The notes beneath the pieces were generated by a model. It saw nothing but the letters and a program-made list of their open reading frames with translations, ran no database searches and had not been told where the DNA came from. A stretch of 30,586 nt of DNA from BS750m-G77 sp043797735 (lineage in GTDB: Bacteria; Omnitrophota; Gorgyraeia; Gygaellales; Profunditerraquicolaceae). The translations under genes were made by a program, and so were the position numbers. The stretch covers positions 1 through 30,586 of the forward strand of contig JAZDPH010000058.1 of assembly GCA_043797735.1 (NCBI GenBank), read 5' to 3'. Positions 1 to 7,518 of the stretch are shown one piece after another; positions within the stretch are counted from its first letter, which is position 1; each line of letters opens with the position of its first letter.

Positions 1-1
1 A

Positions 2-1282
2 CTGATAAAGGCTCATAAGAGGGGAGTAAAAATTAAGGTAATTCTTGATCAAAACATAGATTTTATAGAAAGAAGAGGCGTAAACAGGTGGGCGGCAGAG
101 GGGAAGAATTCAAGGAGTTTTAAGGCCTTAAAAGATGCCGGTATAGACGTGCGGTATGATACCCTCGCCACATATACCCATGCCAAAGTTTTGGTTATAG
201 ATAATGAGACGGTTATTTCAGGCAGTTCCAACTGGAGCGAGAGTGGTTTAAGCAAGAATTTTGAGGTCAATACTTTAATAAAATCAAAGGAGTTAGCCGA
301 AGAGATTTCGGCCTCTTTTAAGAATATAAAGACTGCTGAAGGTCCAAGCGTTGAGCCCCAAACGTCAGAAGGGGGCGTTGCTGTATCCTGGAAGTTCTTG
401 GAGAACCCGAAGCTTGCCGGGCGCATGCTTACCAGGCATGACGAGAGGACATTTGACTTATATCTGGCGCTATTAAAGGAGTTTGACGGAAATAGCGAAG
501 GCAAGATAACCCTTAATTCCGAAAAAACGGCTTCTTATTTAGGGATACTTGATAAAATGACTAGAGAGGGCTATAGAAGGCAGATTAACAGGAGCTTAAA
601 AAAGCTTAAAGAGGAATATAGTTTAATAGACTTTAAGCTGCAATATGACAAAGACGCGCAGGTATGGTTATTAGATTATGATAATCCGAAAAGCCCTTAT
701 TCAGCGCCTAAAGAGTGGTATTTTCAGGTGCCTAAGGAATATTGGGAGTATGGCTGGGTAAGCAGGCTTTCGCAGAGCGCGAAACTTTGTTATCTTATTA
801 ACTTAGCCTATGCCAATATAAGCAATGCTTTTCCCTGGTGGTTTTCCAGTAGAGAGGTTTTGGCTAAGCGTTTTAATATCAGTAAATGGGTTATCAGTAA
901 AGGGATGCAGGAGTTAAGGAGATTGAATTTGATTGATGTTGCATATGACATGCCGGAGGGTGGCTCTTACGAGTCACGCCTGGCCGCATCTTATAAGATA
1001 TTGCCTCTTTATGACCCGGCCTGGCTTGAATCGGAATGGGATAGGTTAGAGGTGGCTTATGGGAAAAAGAGGCTGAGTGAGGCAAAAAAGTACGCAAAAA
1101 TAGTCTTTAAGGAAAACGATGCGCAGGTAGTAGAAGATATTATTTTAAGCATAGATGCTTTTGGAAGAGATACGGTCAAGAGGGCATTTGCCATAGCGGC
1201 GAAAAAGCGCGTTGATAACTCTAAGAGGTGCTATGAATATGTAAAGGCGACAATTAAGAAGATGGAAGATGCCGAGCCTTAA
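2..1282 (+). CDS. PLD-like nuclease domain plus winged-helix domains, 5' partial
   Basis: The frame is open from base 2, so the gene begins upstream of the window. Numbered from the first in-window codon, residues 60-67 are HAKVLVID, the HxK(x)4D motif of the phospholipase D superfamily, followed by GSSNWS. The preceding stretch (KRGVKIKVILD) fits a single-HKD Nuc-like nuclease domain. About 300 residues follow that do not belong to a PLD fold. Two parts look like winged helices: about 165-220 (ITLNSEKTASYLGI...) and about 276-315 (WWFSSREVLAKRFNISKWVI), each ending in a basic recognition-type helix. A role in DNA binding and cleavage is inference. A secreted PLD would not be expected to carry winged helices, so I favour a cytoplasmic DNA-acting protein. 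The N-terminus, which would settle this, is missing. It is separated from tmk by a repeat-containing spacer. Confidence 0.7.
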   Translation: MIKAHKRGVKIKVILDQNIDFIERRGVNRWAAEGKNSRSFKALKDAGIDVRYDTLATYTHAKVLVIDNETVISGSSNWSESGLSKNFEVNTLIKSKELAEEISASFKNIKTAEGPSVEPQTSEGGVAVSWKFLENPKLAGRMLTRHDERTFDLYLALLKEFDGNSEGKITLNSEKTASYLGILDKMTREGYRRQINRSLKKLKEEYSLIDFKLQYDKDAQVWLLDYDNPKSPYSAPKEWYFQVPKEYWEYGWVSRLSQSAKLCYLINLAYANISNAFPWWFSSREVLAKRFNISKWVISKGMQELRRLNLIDVAYDMPEGGSYESRLAASYKILPLYDPAWLESEWDRLEVAYGKKRLSEAKKYAKIVFKENDAQVVEDIILSIDAFGRDTVKRAFAIAAKKRVDNSKRCYEYVKATIKKMEDAEP

Positions 1283-1347
1283 TTCTTTTGGTTTCCTTTA
1301 TCCATAATCTGTGGTAAAATTGGTTTAATTCTGCATAGGTTATTTAG

Positions 1348-1381
1348 AGATTGTTTCGCTCCTATCGGGGCTCGCAATGAC
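1348..1381. repeat. Interspersed GTCATTGCGAG-type repeat, single half copy
   Basis: AGATTG...CTCGCAATGAC matches one arm of the repeat seen in fuller inverted form at 6203-6305, 14187-14262 and 27000-27052. It sits in the 117-base spacer before tmk. Confidence 0.7.
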
Positions 1382-1399
1382 GGGATTGACTTTAGGCAT

Positions 1400-2014
1400 A
1401 TGAAAGGCAAATTCATTACTTTTGAAGGCTCCGAAGGCTGCGGCAAGAGCACGCAGTCCAGGATGCTTTATGAGTATTTAAAGAAAAGCCGCAGGCCGGT
1501 GGTCTACCTGCGCGAGCCCGGCGCCACAAAGATAAGCGAAAAGATTCGCCAGATCCTCTTGGATGCTGAAAACGAGCGCATCTCTTGCGAATGCGAGATG
1601 CTGCTTTATATGGCTGCCCGCGCGCAAATTATCAGCGAGATTATCGAACCGGCGCTTAAAGCGGGAAAGGTTGTTATCTGCGACAGGTTCCTGGATTCTA
1701 CGGTTGCCTATCAGGGATACGGCCTGGGGATGGATATCGGTTTAATTAAGGAGTTCGGTAAATTTGCCACCCGCAGGATATGCCCGGATTTAACCATACT
1801 GCTTGATCTGCCGGTAGAAAAGGGGCTCTATCATCGGCGCCTGGCCAAGGATCGCATTGAAAAAAGGCCGCTTAGTTACCACTCCCGCGTAAGAAAGGGG
1901 TATCTCAGGCTGGCCCAAAATGAGCCTGCCAGAATCAAAATTGTGAAAGTAGCCGGGGAAAAAGATACAACCCAAAAAATAATCAGGGAGGTTGTAAAAA
2001 AGTATGTCCTTTAA
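1400..2014 (+). CDS. tmk: Thymidylate kinase
   Basis: Phosphorylates dTMP to dTDP with ATP in the cytoplasm for DNA synthesis. The 204-residue length is normal for the family. The P-loop GSEGCGKS is at residues 10-17. The DR motif (CDRFLDSTVAYQGYG) starts at D95-R96, and a LID-like basic stretch (RRLAKDRIEKR) lies around 148-158. The start ATG at 1400 gives the expected MKGKFITFEG N-terminus; no clear Shine-Dalgarno site precedes it. The 3' end overlaps holB by 11 bases, so the two genes are translationally linked. The tmk-holB-ricT order is conserved in Firmicutes and other phyla, which supports the call. Confidence 0.97.
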   Translation: MKGKFITFEGSEGCGKSTQSRMLYEYLKKSRRPVVYLREPGATKISEKIRQILLDAENERISCECEMLLYMAARAQIISEIIEPALKAGKVVICDRFLDSTVAYQGYGLGMDIGLIKEFGKFATRRICPDLTILLDLPVEKGLYHRRLAKDRIEKRPLSYHSRVRKGYLRLAQNEPARIKIVKVAGEKDTTQKIIREVVKKYVL

Positions 2015-2966
2015 TGCGATAAAGGGCCACCAGAGGCCGATTGAGATGCTAAAAAGTTACCTGGCGCAGTCGCGCCTGGAGGGAGGGTATTTATTCAGCG
2101 GGCCCGAAGGCGTAGGCAAAAAACTTATTGCTATTGCATTGGCAAAGGCGGTTAATTGCGAAGCTGGACTTGGCGATTCCTGCGGGCAGTGCGCCTCCTG
2201 TAGAAAAATAGAAAAGAACCAGCATCCGGACCTGCATCTGATAGAGCCGGGGGCAAGCGATATCAAAATAGAACAGATCCGCCAACTGCAGCATAAGATT
2301 GGCCTTAGGCCATACGAGGCAAGAATGAAGGTGTTTATTATAGATAACGCCCATCAATTGACCGCCGAGGCCGCAGGCGCTCTGCTTAAGGTCCTGGAGG
2401 AGCCCCCCGGGGATAGCCTGATTATTCTTATCAGCGATAAGCCGTCGTTATTGTTTAAGACCATAATTTCCAGGTGCAAGGTATTGAAGTTTGCCCCTTT
2501 TGAGAGGGAGAGGCTCAAAACTCTCTTTAGAGAGGATTTCCGCCTGGATAATAATACGGCGCATTTTTTGGCGTATTTTAGCGAAGGCAGGTTAGGCTGC
2601 GGGTTAAGATTGAAGGAGGCCGATACGCTAAGAGAGAAGAACAATATCATTGACGAGTTTGTTTCTGCCCCTAATAAATCCGGGTTTAATAATCTGCCCT
2701 CCCAGCAAAGGCAGGATATCCGCAGGTATATGAATATCCTGGCGGGATGGTTAAGGGATATTTATCTGCTTAAAATGGGCCTGCCTTATTCAGAGGCGAT
2801 TAACCTTGACCGCAGCCAGGAGTTAGTAAAATATGCCCGGAGTTTTTCTGTCGCTGAATTAAACCGCATGTTTGAGGCGCTCTCAGAATCTCTGTTTTAC
2901 CTGGAGCGCAATATAAACATAAAATTAATCCTATATAACTTAAAGGCGCAATTATGCAGCAGTTAA
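2004..2966 (+). CDS. holB: DNA polymerase III delta-prime subunit
   Basis: Clamp-loader subunit that opens the beta clamp together with the delta and tau/gamma subunits. Features seen: FNAIKGHQRPIEMLKSYL opening (typical of delta-prime), a Walker A-like GPEGVGKK with Lys where active ATPases have Ser/Thr, a zinc-binding cysteine group (CEAGLGDSCGQCASC), the KVLEEPP segment, and ISRC (SRC motif) in the sensor region. 320 residues is usual. The start lies inside the tmk 3' end and the stop overlaps the start of ricT by 13 bases. The non-canonical Walker A suggests it does not hydrolyse ATP itself, as is known for E. coli delta-prime. Confidence 0.93.
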   Translation: MSFNAIKGHQRPIEMLKSYLAQSRLEGGYLFSGPEGVGKKLIAIALAKAVNCEAGLGDSCGQCASCRKIEKNQHPDLHLIEPGASDIKIEQIRQLQHKIGLRPYEARMKVFIIDNAHQLTAEAAGALLKVLEEPPGDSLIILISDKPSLLFKTIISRCKVLKFAPFERERLKTLFREDFRLDNNTAHFLAYFSEGRLGCGLRLKEADTLREKNNIIDEFVSAPNKSGFNNLPSQQRQDIRRYMNILAGWLRDIYLLKMGLPYSEAINLDRSQELVKYARSFSVAELNRMFEALSESLFYLERNINIKLILYNLKAQLCSS

Positions 2967-3733
2967 TTTTGGTAAAGTTAAGAGATACAGGGCAGATTTA
3001 TTCCTGCCCGGTTGATAATCCTGATTTCAAGAGCGGCGATTACGTTATCGTTGAGCATGACCGGGGCTTAGATTATGGCCGCATTGTCCCTTCGGAACAG
3101 AAGGCCTGCGCCGGTAAAATAAAAGAGTCCCTGAAAAGAATAGTGCGCCGGGCCAGAGACAACGATTTAAAGCAGATTGAGGAAAATAGAAACAAGGCAA
3201 AGGAGGCATTTGGTGTCTGCCTTAAGAAAATTGAAGAGCGCAAACTCCAGATGAAATTAGTGCGGGCGGAATATTCTTTTGACCGCACTAAAATGATTTT
3301 TTATTTTACCGCCGACGGCAGGATTGATTTCCGGGACCTGGTTAAGGAACTCGCCAAGATTTTTAAGGCCAGGATTGACCTAAGGCAGATCGGGGTCAGG
3401 GATGAGGCCAGGCTGTTCGGGGGTTTCGGCTCCTGCGGCAGGGAGCTTTGCTGTACCGCATTCCTTAAAGACTTTGAGCCGGTTACGATAAAGATGGCTA
3501 AGGAGGAGGGGCTGCCTTTGAATCCCCCTAAGATATCGGGTTTATGCGGAAGGCTGATGTGCTGCCTTTCTTTTGAATACGCAACCTATAAACACCTTTC
3601 CAAGGGGCTACCACGCGAGGGTGAGCGGATAAATATCCAGCAGGGCAAGGGCAAGGTTGTCAATGTAAATGTTTTTAAGCGCACCGCCACCGTGGAGCTG
3701 GAGGACGGTGTGCAGGTAACGATCAATTATTAA
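2954..3733 (+). CDS. ricT: PSP1-domain protein of the RicT/YaaT family
   Basis: The 259-residue protein opens with a PSP1-type segment (GDYVIVEHDRGLDYGRIV) and carries the family's cysteine signature: GSCGRELCC around residues 157-165 and GLCGRLMCC about 35 residues later. In Bacillus, RicT (YaaT) with RicA and RicF forms an Fe-S complex that affects RNase Y-dependent mRNA processing, sporulation and competence. Whether that role applies here is unknown, since the partners are not in the window. It overlaps holB by 13 bases and is followed directly by metG, whose ATG immediately follows the ricT stop. The gene order matches B. subtilis holB-yaaT and supports the assignment. Confidence 0.92.
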   Translation: MQQLILVKLRDTGQIYSCPVDNPDFKSGDYVIVEHDRGLDYGRIVPSEQKACAGKIKESLKRIVRRARDNDLKQIEENRNKAKEAFGVCLKKIEERKLQMKLVRAEYSFDRTKMIFYFTADGRIDFRDLVKELAKIFKARIDLRQIGVRDEARLFGGFGSCGRELCCTAFLKDFEPVTIKMAKEEGLPLNPPKISGLCGRLMCCLSFEYATYKHLSKGLPREGERINIQQGKGKVVNVNVFKRTATVELEDGVQVTINY

Positions 3734-5230
3734 ATGACGAAAAAATTTTATATAACTACGCCTTTATATTACGTCAATGCCTCCCCGCATATCGGGCATT
3801 CTTATACCAATATCGCCGCGGATACCCTGGCGCGTTATATGCGCGGAAAACTTGGCAAGGATAATGTCTGGTTTTTGACCGGCACAGACGAGCATGGCCG
3901 CAAAATACAGAAGGCGGCCGAAGAGGCCGGCCTTTCCCCCCAGGAGTTTGCCGACAGAACCGTGCGCCAATTCAGCGAACTCTGGCAAAGGCTTAATATA
4001 TCATACAACGATTTTATCCGCACTAGCGATGCAAGGCATATCTCTATTGTGCAAAGGGCGCTGGAGATTTTACACGGCAAGGGCGATATCTATGAGGGTA
4101 AATACCAGGGCTGGTATTGTGTCCCCTGCGAAACCTTTTGGGTGGATACGCAGCTGTCCGGCCAGAATTGCCCCGACTGCCGGCGGCCGCTTGAGAGGAT
4201 AAGCGAAACAAATTATTTTTTTAAATTATCCGCCTACCAGGAATGGCTGATAGATTATATTCAAGAGAATCCGCTTTTTATCAGGCCGGAGTTCAGGCGC
4301 AACGAGGTTTTAAGTTTCCTGAAACTAAACCGGTTAAACGACCTCTGTATTTCGCGGCCGAAAGAAAGGTTGAGCTGGGGGATACCGTTGCCTTTTAGCC
4401 CGGGGCATGTTACTTATGTCTGGTTTGACGCTTTGCTGAATTATATCAGCGCCGTAGGGCACTTTGATAAAGATAACCGGTATATCTCCAAATGGTGGCC
4501 GGCGGACCTGCATTTAATCGGTAAGGATATCCTCAGGCAGCATGCGGTCTACTGGCCGATAATATTAAGGGCGCTTGAAATTCAGCCCCCTAAGGCAGTA
4601 TTTGCCCACGGCTGGTGGATGGTGGGCGAGAATAAGATGTCTAAATCGCGGGGGAATGTCATTTCTCCGCTTGAGATGGCGGAAAAATTCGGCATAGATG
4701 CCTACAGGTATTTTCTTCTGCGCGATGTCTCCTTCGGCCAGGACGGAAATTTCTCGGAGGCGGCAATTATAAAAAGGTTTAACGCCGATTTGGCCAATGA
4801 TTTAGGGAACCTTCTTTACCGCACCCTGACTATGGTGGAAAAGTATTACTCTGGAGAAATCCCTCCTGCGTCTCGGGCCGCCGATGAAGAAGGCAGGGTT
4901 ATTGAAGCGGCGGTTGCGGATTTAGCGGAGCAGGCGGGTCAATTCCTGGATGCGGCCGGGGATTTTAATTTTGGGGCCGGCCTTGGAGAGATCTGGAAAC
5001 TTATCAATATGGCCAATAAATATATAGAGGAGAAGAAGCCCTGGGTGCTGGCAAAGGAAAATAAGAGCCAGGATTTGCAGGCATTTATCCGCCTTTTAGT
5101 GGAAGTGATACGCGCCGCCGCCGAAGCCTTATCCAGTTTTATGCCCCTTACCGCAGAAGCAATTAAGGAGCAGATTGGTTCGGATAGAATTAAGAAAGGC
5201 AAGCCCTTATTTCCCCGCATAGAATCGTAA
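3734..5230 (+). CDS. metG: Methionyl-tRNA synthetase
   Basis: Charges tRNA-Met with methionine. Class I signatures are clear: HIGH at residues 20-23 (ASPHIGHSYTN) and KMSKS at 301-305 (GENKMSKSRGN). A CP-domain zinc knuckle is present as CVPC...NCPDC. The 498 residues end after the anticodon-binding helices, so the C-terminal EMAP/Trbp111-type tRNA-binding domain found in longer MetRS is absent here; it may be encoded separately elsewhere. The ATG abuts the ricT stop codon with no visible Shine-Dalgarno site, consistent with coupled translation. Confidence 0.97.
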   Translation: MTKKFYITTPLYYVNASPHIGHSYTNIAADTLARYMRGKLGKDNVWFLTGTDEHGRKIQKAAEEAGLSPQEFADRTVRQFSELWQRLNISYNDFIRTSDARHISIVQRALEILHGKGDIYEGKYQGWYCVPCETFWVDTQLSGQNCPDCRRPLERISETNYFFKLSAYQEWLIDYIQENPLFIRPEFRRNEVLSFLKLNRLNDLCISRPKERLSWGIPLPFSPGHVTYVWFDALLNYISAVGHFDKDNRYISKWWPADLHLIGKDILRQHAVYWPIILRALEIQPPKAVFAHGWWMVGENKMSKSRGNVISPLEMAEKFGIDAYRYFLLRDVSFGQDGNFSEAAIIKRFNADLANDLGNLLYRTLTMVEKYYSGEIPPASRAADEEGRVIEAAVADLAEQAGQFLDAAGDFNFGAGLGEIWKLINMANKYIEEKKPWVLAKENKSQDLQAFIRLLVEVIRAAAEALSSFMPLTAEAIKEQIGSDRIKKGKPLFPRIES

Positions 5231-5267
5231 ATCGTTGAACGGTTGTGTGGATAAAAACGTTGTATAA

Positions 5268-5348
5268 GTTAGATGCTAGATGTTAGACGCTAGATGTTAG
5301 ACGCCGATTCAGCCTTTAACGTCTAGCATCTAACCTTTAACTTTTAAC
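5268..5348. repeat. Heptamer tandem repeats in inverted orientation
   Basis: Five heptamers of form G[TC]TAGA[TC] occupy 5268-5302. After an 11-base centre, five heptamers complementary in form (CTTTAAC, GTCTAGC, ATCTAAC, CTTTAAC, TTTTAAC) occupy 5314-5348. The transcript would fold into a long hairpin between metG and tatD. There is no T tract, so it is not a standard terminator. Confidence 0.8.
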
Positions 5349-5375
5349 ATTTCACCGATATAACGATAGGCGAAT

Positions 5376-6200
5376 ATGTTAATAGATACCCACTGCCATC
5401 TGGATTTCCCCGAATTTGACAAAGACCGGGATGAGGTTATCCTGCGCGCTAAGGAGCAGGGCATAGATTACATCATCAATATCGGCTCAAGCCTCCAGGG
5501 TTCCCGCAGGTCTCTGGAGTTAGCCGGCCGTTACGAATCCGTTTACGCCGCCGTAGGCATCCATCCCCATGAAGCAGACAGCTTTAATAAACAGGATGAA
5601 GAAGAGATCAGGAAGCTTGCTGCCGCAAAAAAGGCCGTAGCCATAGGCGAGACGGGCCTGGATTATTATAAAAACTTTTCCCGGAAGGAAAACCAACTGC
5701 CGTTATTTCTCTCTTTGATAAGAATCGCCAAAGAGGCGGGCCTGCCATTGGTAATACACAGCCGTCAGGCGGCTGAGGATACATTGAAGGCCTTAAAAGA
5801 GGCGATGCCGCTAAAAGCCGTGGTGCATTGTTTTTCCGGGGATGAAGATTTCTTAAAAGAATGCCTGGATTTAGGGTTCTTTGTTTCCTTTACCTGTAAT
5901 ATTACATATCCCGCTAAGCTATCTAATAGCGGGCGGGATCCCGCCGGTGGAAATAATCTGCTTCAGCGGGATAAAAAGGCCGATAACCTAAGAGGGCTTG
6001 TTAAACTTGCGCCGCTTGAGAGGATTTTCTTGGAGACGGATGCGCCGTATTTGGCGCCGCAGGCATTGCGCGGCAGAAGAAACGAGCCGGCTAATGTAAA
6101 AATGCTTGCCGGGGAGATTGCCCGCATTAAAGGCGTAGCAGAAGAGCAGGTGGCTGAGGTTACTAGCAGTAACGCTGTGAAGTTTTTCAATATAATATAA
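5376..6200 (+). CDS. tatD: TatD-family metal-dependent hydrolase/DNase with in-frame insert
   Basis: Metal-dependent hydrolase of the TatD family (3'-5' DNase activity in characterised members). Metal and catalytic residues are visible: H6 and H8 in DTHCHLD, E92 in GETGLDYY, H128 in VIHSR, H151 in VVHCFSG and D222 in ETDAPYLAP. At 274 residues it is slightly longer than the usual 255-260. The excess is a 21-residue insert, P179-D199, between NITY and KKADNLRGLVKLAPLER. Removing it restores a normal TatD sequence. The insert is encoded by a palindromic element (separate entry). All catalytic residues lie outside it, so activity may persist. A weak promoter-like pair (TTAACT, 16 bases, TATAAC) lies just upstream at 5337-5364. 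Confidence 0.93.
   Translation: MLIDTHCHLDFPEFDKDRDEVILRAKEQGIDYIINIGSSLQGSRRSLELAGRYESVYAAVGIHPHEADSFNKQDEEEIRKLAAAKKAVAIGETGLDYYKNFSRKENQLPLFLSLIRIAKEAGLPLVIHSRQAAEDTLKALKEAMPLKAVVHCFSGDEDFLKECLDLGFFVSFTCNITYPAKLSNSGRDPAGGNNLLQRDKKADNLRGLVKLAPLERIFLETDAPYLAPQALRGRRNEPANVKMLAGEIARIKGVAEEQVAEVTSSNAVKFFNII
5910..5972 (+). repeat. 63-base palindromic element inserted in frame in tatD
   Basis: The outer arms are ATCCCGCTAAGC (5908-5919) and GCTTCAGCGGGAT (5960-5972), complementary but for one extra base. The core GGCGGGATCCCGCC is a perfect 14-base palindrome. The element adds exactly 21 codons without a stop. A related arrangement (TCCCGCT ... GGCGGGATTCCGC ... AGCGGGA) lies at 21972-22017. 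Confidence 0.75.
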
Positions 6201-6202
6201 GC

Positions 6203-6305
6203 GTCATTGCGAGCGAGCGCCAGCGAGCGAAGCAATCCCGAAGGTTGCGAGGCGAAGCCGAAGCAATCTAAACAGATTGCTTCGGGCTTGCGCCCTCGCA
6301 ATGAC
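6203..6305. repeat. Interspersed inverted repeat, full copy
   Basis: It begins GTCATTGCGAG, contains AGCAATCT and the complementary AGATTGCT in the middle, and ends CTCGCAATGAC. It fills nearly the whole spacer between tatD and the DUF362 gene, and the transcript could form a long hairpin. Confidence 0.85.
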
Positions 6306-6322
6306 GGAAAAGAACATTCACG

Positions 6323-7444
6323 ATGAAATCAAGGGTTGCTATCAAAAGATGCGCCGGTTACGATCTCTTGGCGGTAGAGGAGGCCCTGAGCGGGGCGATA
6401 GATTCCCTCGGCGGAATAGGGACTTTCCTCAGGCCGGCAAGCAAGGTGCTGGTTAAGCCCAATCTTTTAATGGCAAAGGAGCCGGAGTTCGGAATTACTA
6501 CTCATCCTGAACTGGTGCGGGCGGTAATCAGGGCCTTAAAGAAAGCCGGCTGTAATATATTTGTCGGGGACAGCCCCAGCGTTTTCGGCGACGAGATTGA
6601 AAATGTCGCCGAGGTCTACGCGCGGACCGGGATAAAAAAAATATGCGAAGAAGAAGGAGTCAATTTAGTAGAATTCAATAAGCGGCGGATGCGCAGGGGA
6701 ATTCCCTTGGCGGCGATGCTGGATGACTGCGACTTTCTGGTAAACCTGCCTAAATTCAAGACCCATAACTTTACCCTTCTTACCGGAGCAATAAAAAACC
6801 TCTTCGGGTTGGTAGTGGAGACCTATAAAACCGAGATTCATAAGAATTATTTCCGGGTAAAAGATTTTTCAAAAATACTGGTTGATATTTACCAAGAGGC
6901 AAAGCCCTGTTTGACTATTGTTGACGGTATCGTGGCGATGGAGGGGGACGGGCCGGCAACGGCCGGCAAATTACGAAACACTAATTTATTGTTGGCTTCG
7001 GCTGATTGCGTCGCACTCGATGCGGTGCTGGCATTGATTATGGGAGTGGGGCCTCTGGATATTCTTACTACCAAAGAGGCGCAAGATAGGGGCTTAGGTT
7101 GTGCCGATATGGAAAAAATAGAAATTATCGGCGAGCAGCTTAAGGATGTCGTAGGAGAGCCGTTTTTATTACCGTCTGCTTCCCTGAAGAGCCGCCTTAT
7201 TCCGCCGCCGTTTATGAATCTGGCGATGAGGATGATTAAATACCGGCCGTATTGCCTGCATAGTAATTGCATCAAGTGCAGCGCCTGTGTGAAGGCTTGC
7301 CCGGATAAATGCATCAAGTTAAATAATAACCGTATTGTTTTTGATTACCGCGAATGTATCGCCTGTTTTTGCTGCCAGGAGGTTTGCCCGGCTTCGGCGA
7401 TCAAGGTAAAAAAGAGCCTGCTGGCGAAGGTAGTTGGGCTATAA
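6323..7444 (+). CDS. DUF362 domain protein with 2x[4Fe-4S] ferredoxin domain
   Basis: 373 residues. The first about 290 match the DUF362 layout (VLVKPNLLMAKEPEFGITTHPELVRAVI, then DFLVNLPKFKTHNFT and GAIKNLFGLV). The C-terminus holds two ferredoxin motifs, CIKCSACVKACP and CIACFCCQEVCP, each CxxCxxCxxxCP, enough for two [4Fe-4S] clusters. No signal peptide or membrane segment is apparent, so it is probably a cytoplasmic redox or maturation protein. The biochemical role of DUF362 proteins is not established, to my knowledge. The gene starts just after the repeat at 6203-6305 and precedes mtnA by about 75 bases containing a perfect palindrome. Confidence 0.88.
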   Translation: MKSRVAIKRCAGYDLLAVEEALSGAIDSLGGIGTFLRPASKVLVKPNLLMAKEPEFGITTHPELVRAVIRALKKAGCNIFVGDSPSVFGDEIENVAEVYARTGIKKICEEEGVNLVEFNKRRMRRGIPLAAMLDDCDFLVNLPKFKTHNFTLLTGAIKNLFGLVVETYKTEIHKNYFRVKDFSKILVDIYQEAKPCLTIVDGIVAMEGDGPATAGKLRNTNLLLASADCVALDAVLALIMGVGPLDILTTKEAQDRGLGCADMEKIEIIGEQLKDVVGEPFLLPSASLKSRLIPPPFMNLAMRMIKYRPYCLHSNCIKCSACVKACPDKCIKLNNNRIVFDYRECIACFCCQEVCPASAIKVKKSLLAKVVGL

Positions 7445-7453
7445 AGTAAGAGT

Positions 7454-7479
7454 TTTTGATATTCTGCAGAATATCAAAA
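7454..7479. promoter_or_regulatory. Perfect 26-base palindrome between DUF362 gene and mtnA
   Basis: The arms TTTTGATATTCTG and CAGAATATCAAAA are exactly complementary with no spacer. As DNA this is a possible operator for a dimeric regulator; as RNA, a hairpin. No T run follows, so it is not a standard terminator. Confidence 0.6.
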
Positions 7480-7518
7480 GCCATAGGCTACTTAGCGGAT
7501 GGAATTAATGGAGTGAAT

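Noticed and set aside
5268..5348. CRISPR array
   Set aside because: The units are 7 bases with no spacers and the second block is in reverse orientation.
7456..7518. Longer mtnA from TTG 7456
   Set aside because: It reads through a perfect palindrome, lacks a ribosome site, and the family N-terminus starts at 7519 behind GGAG.
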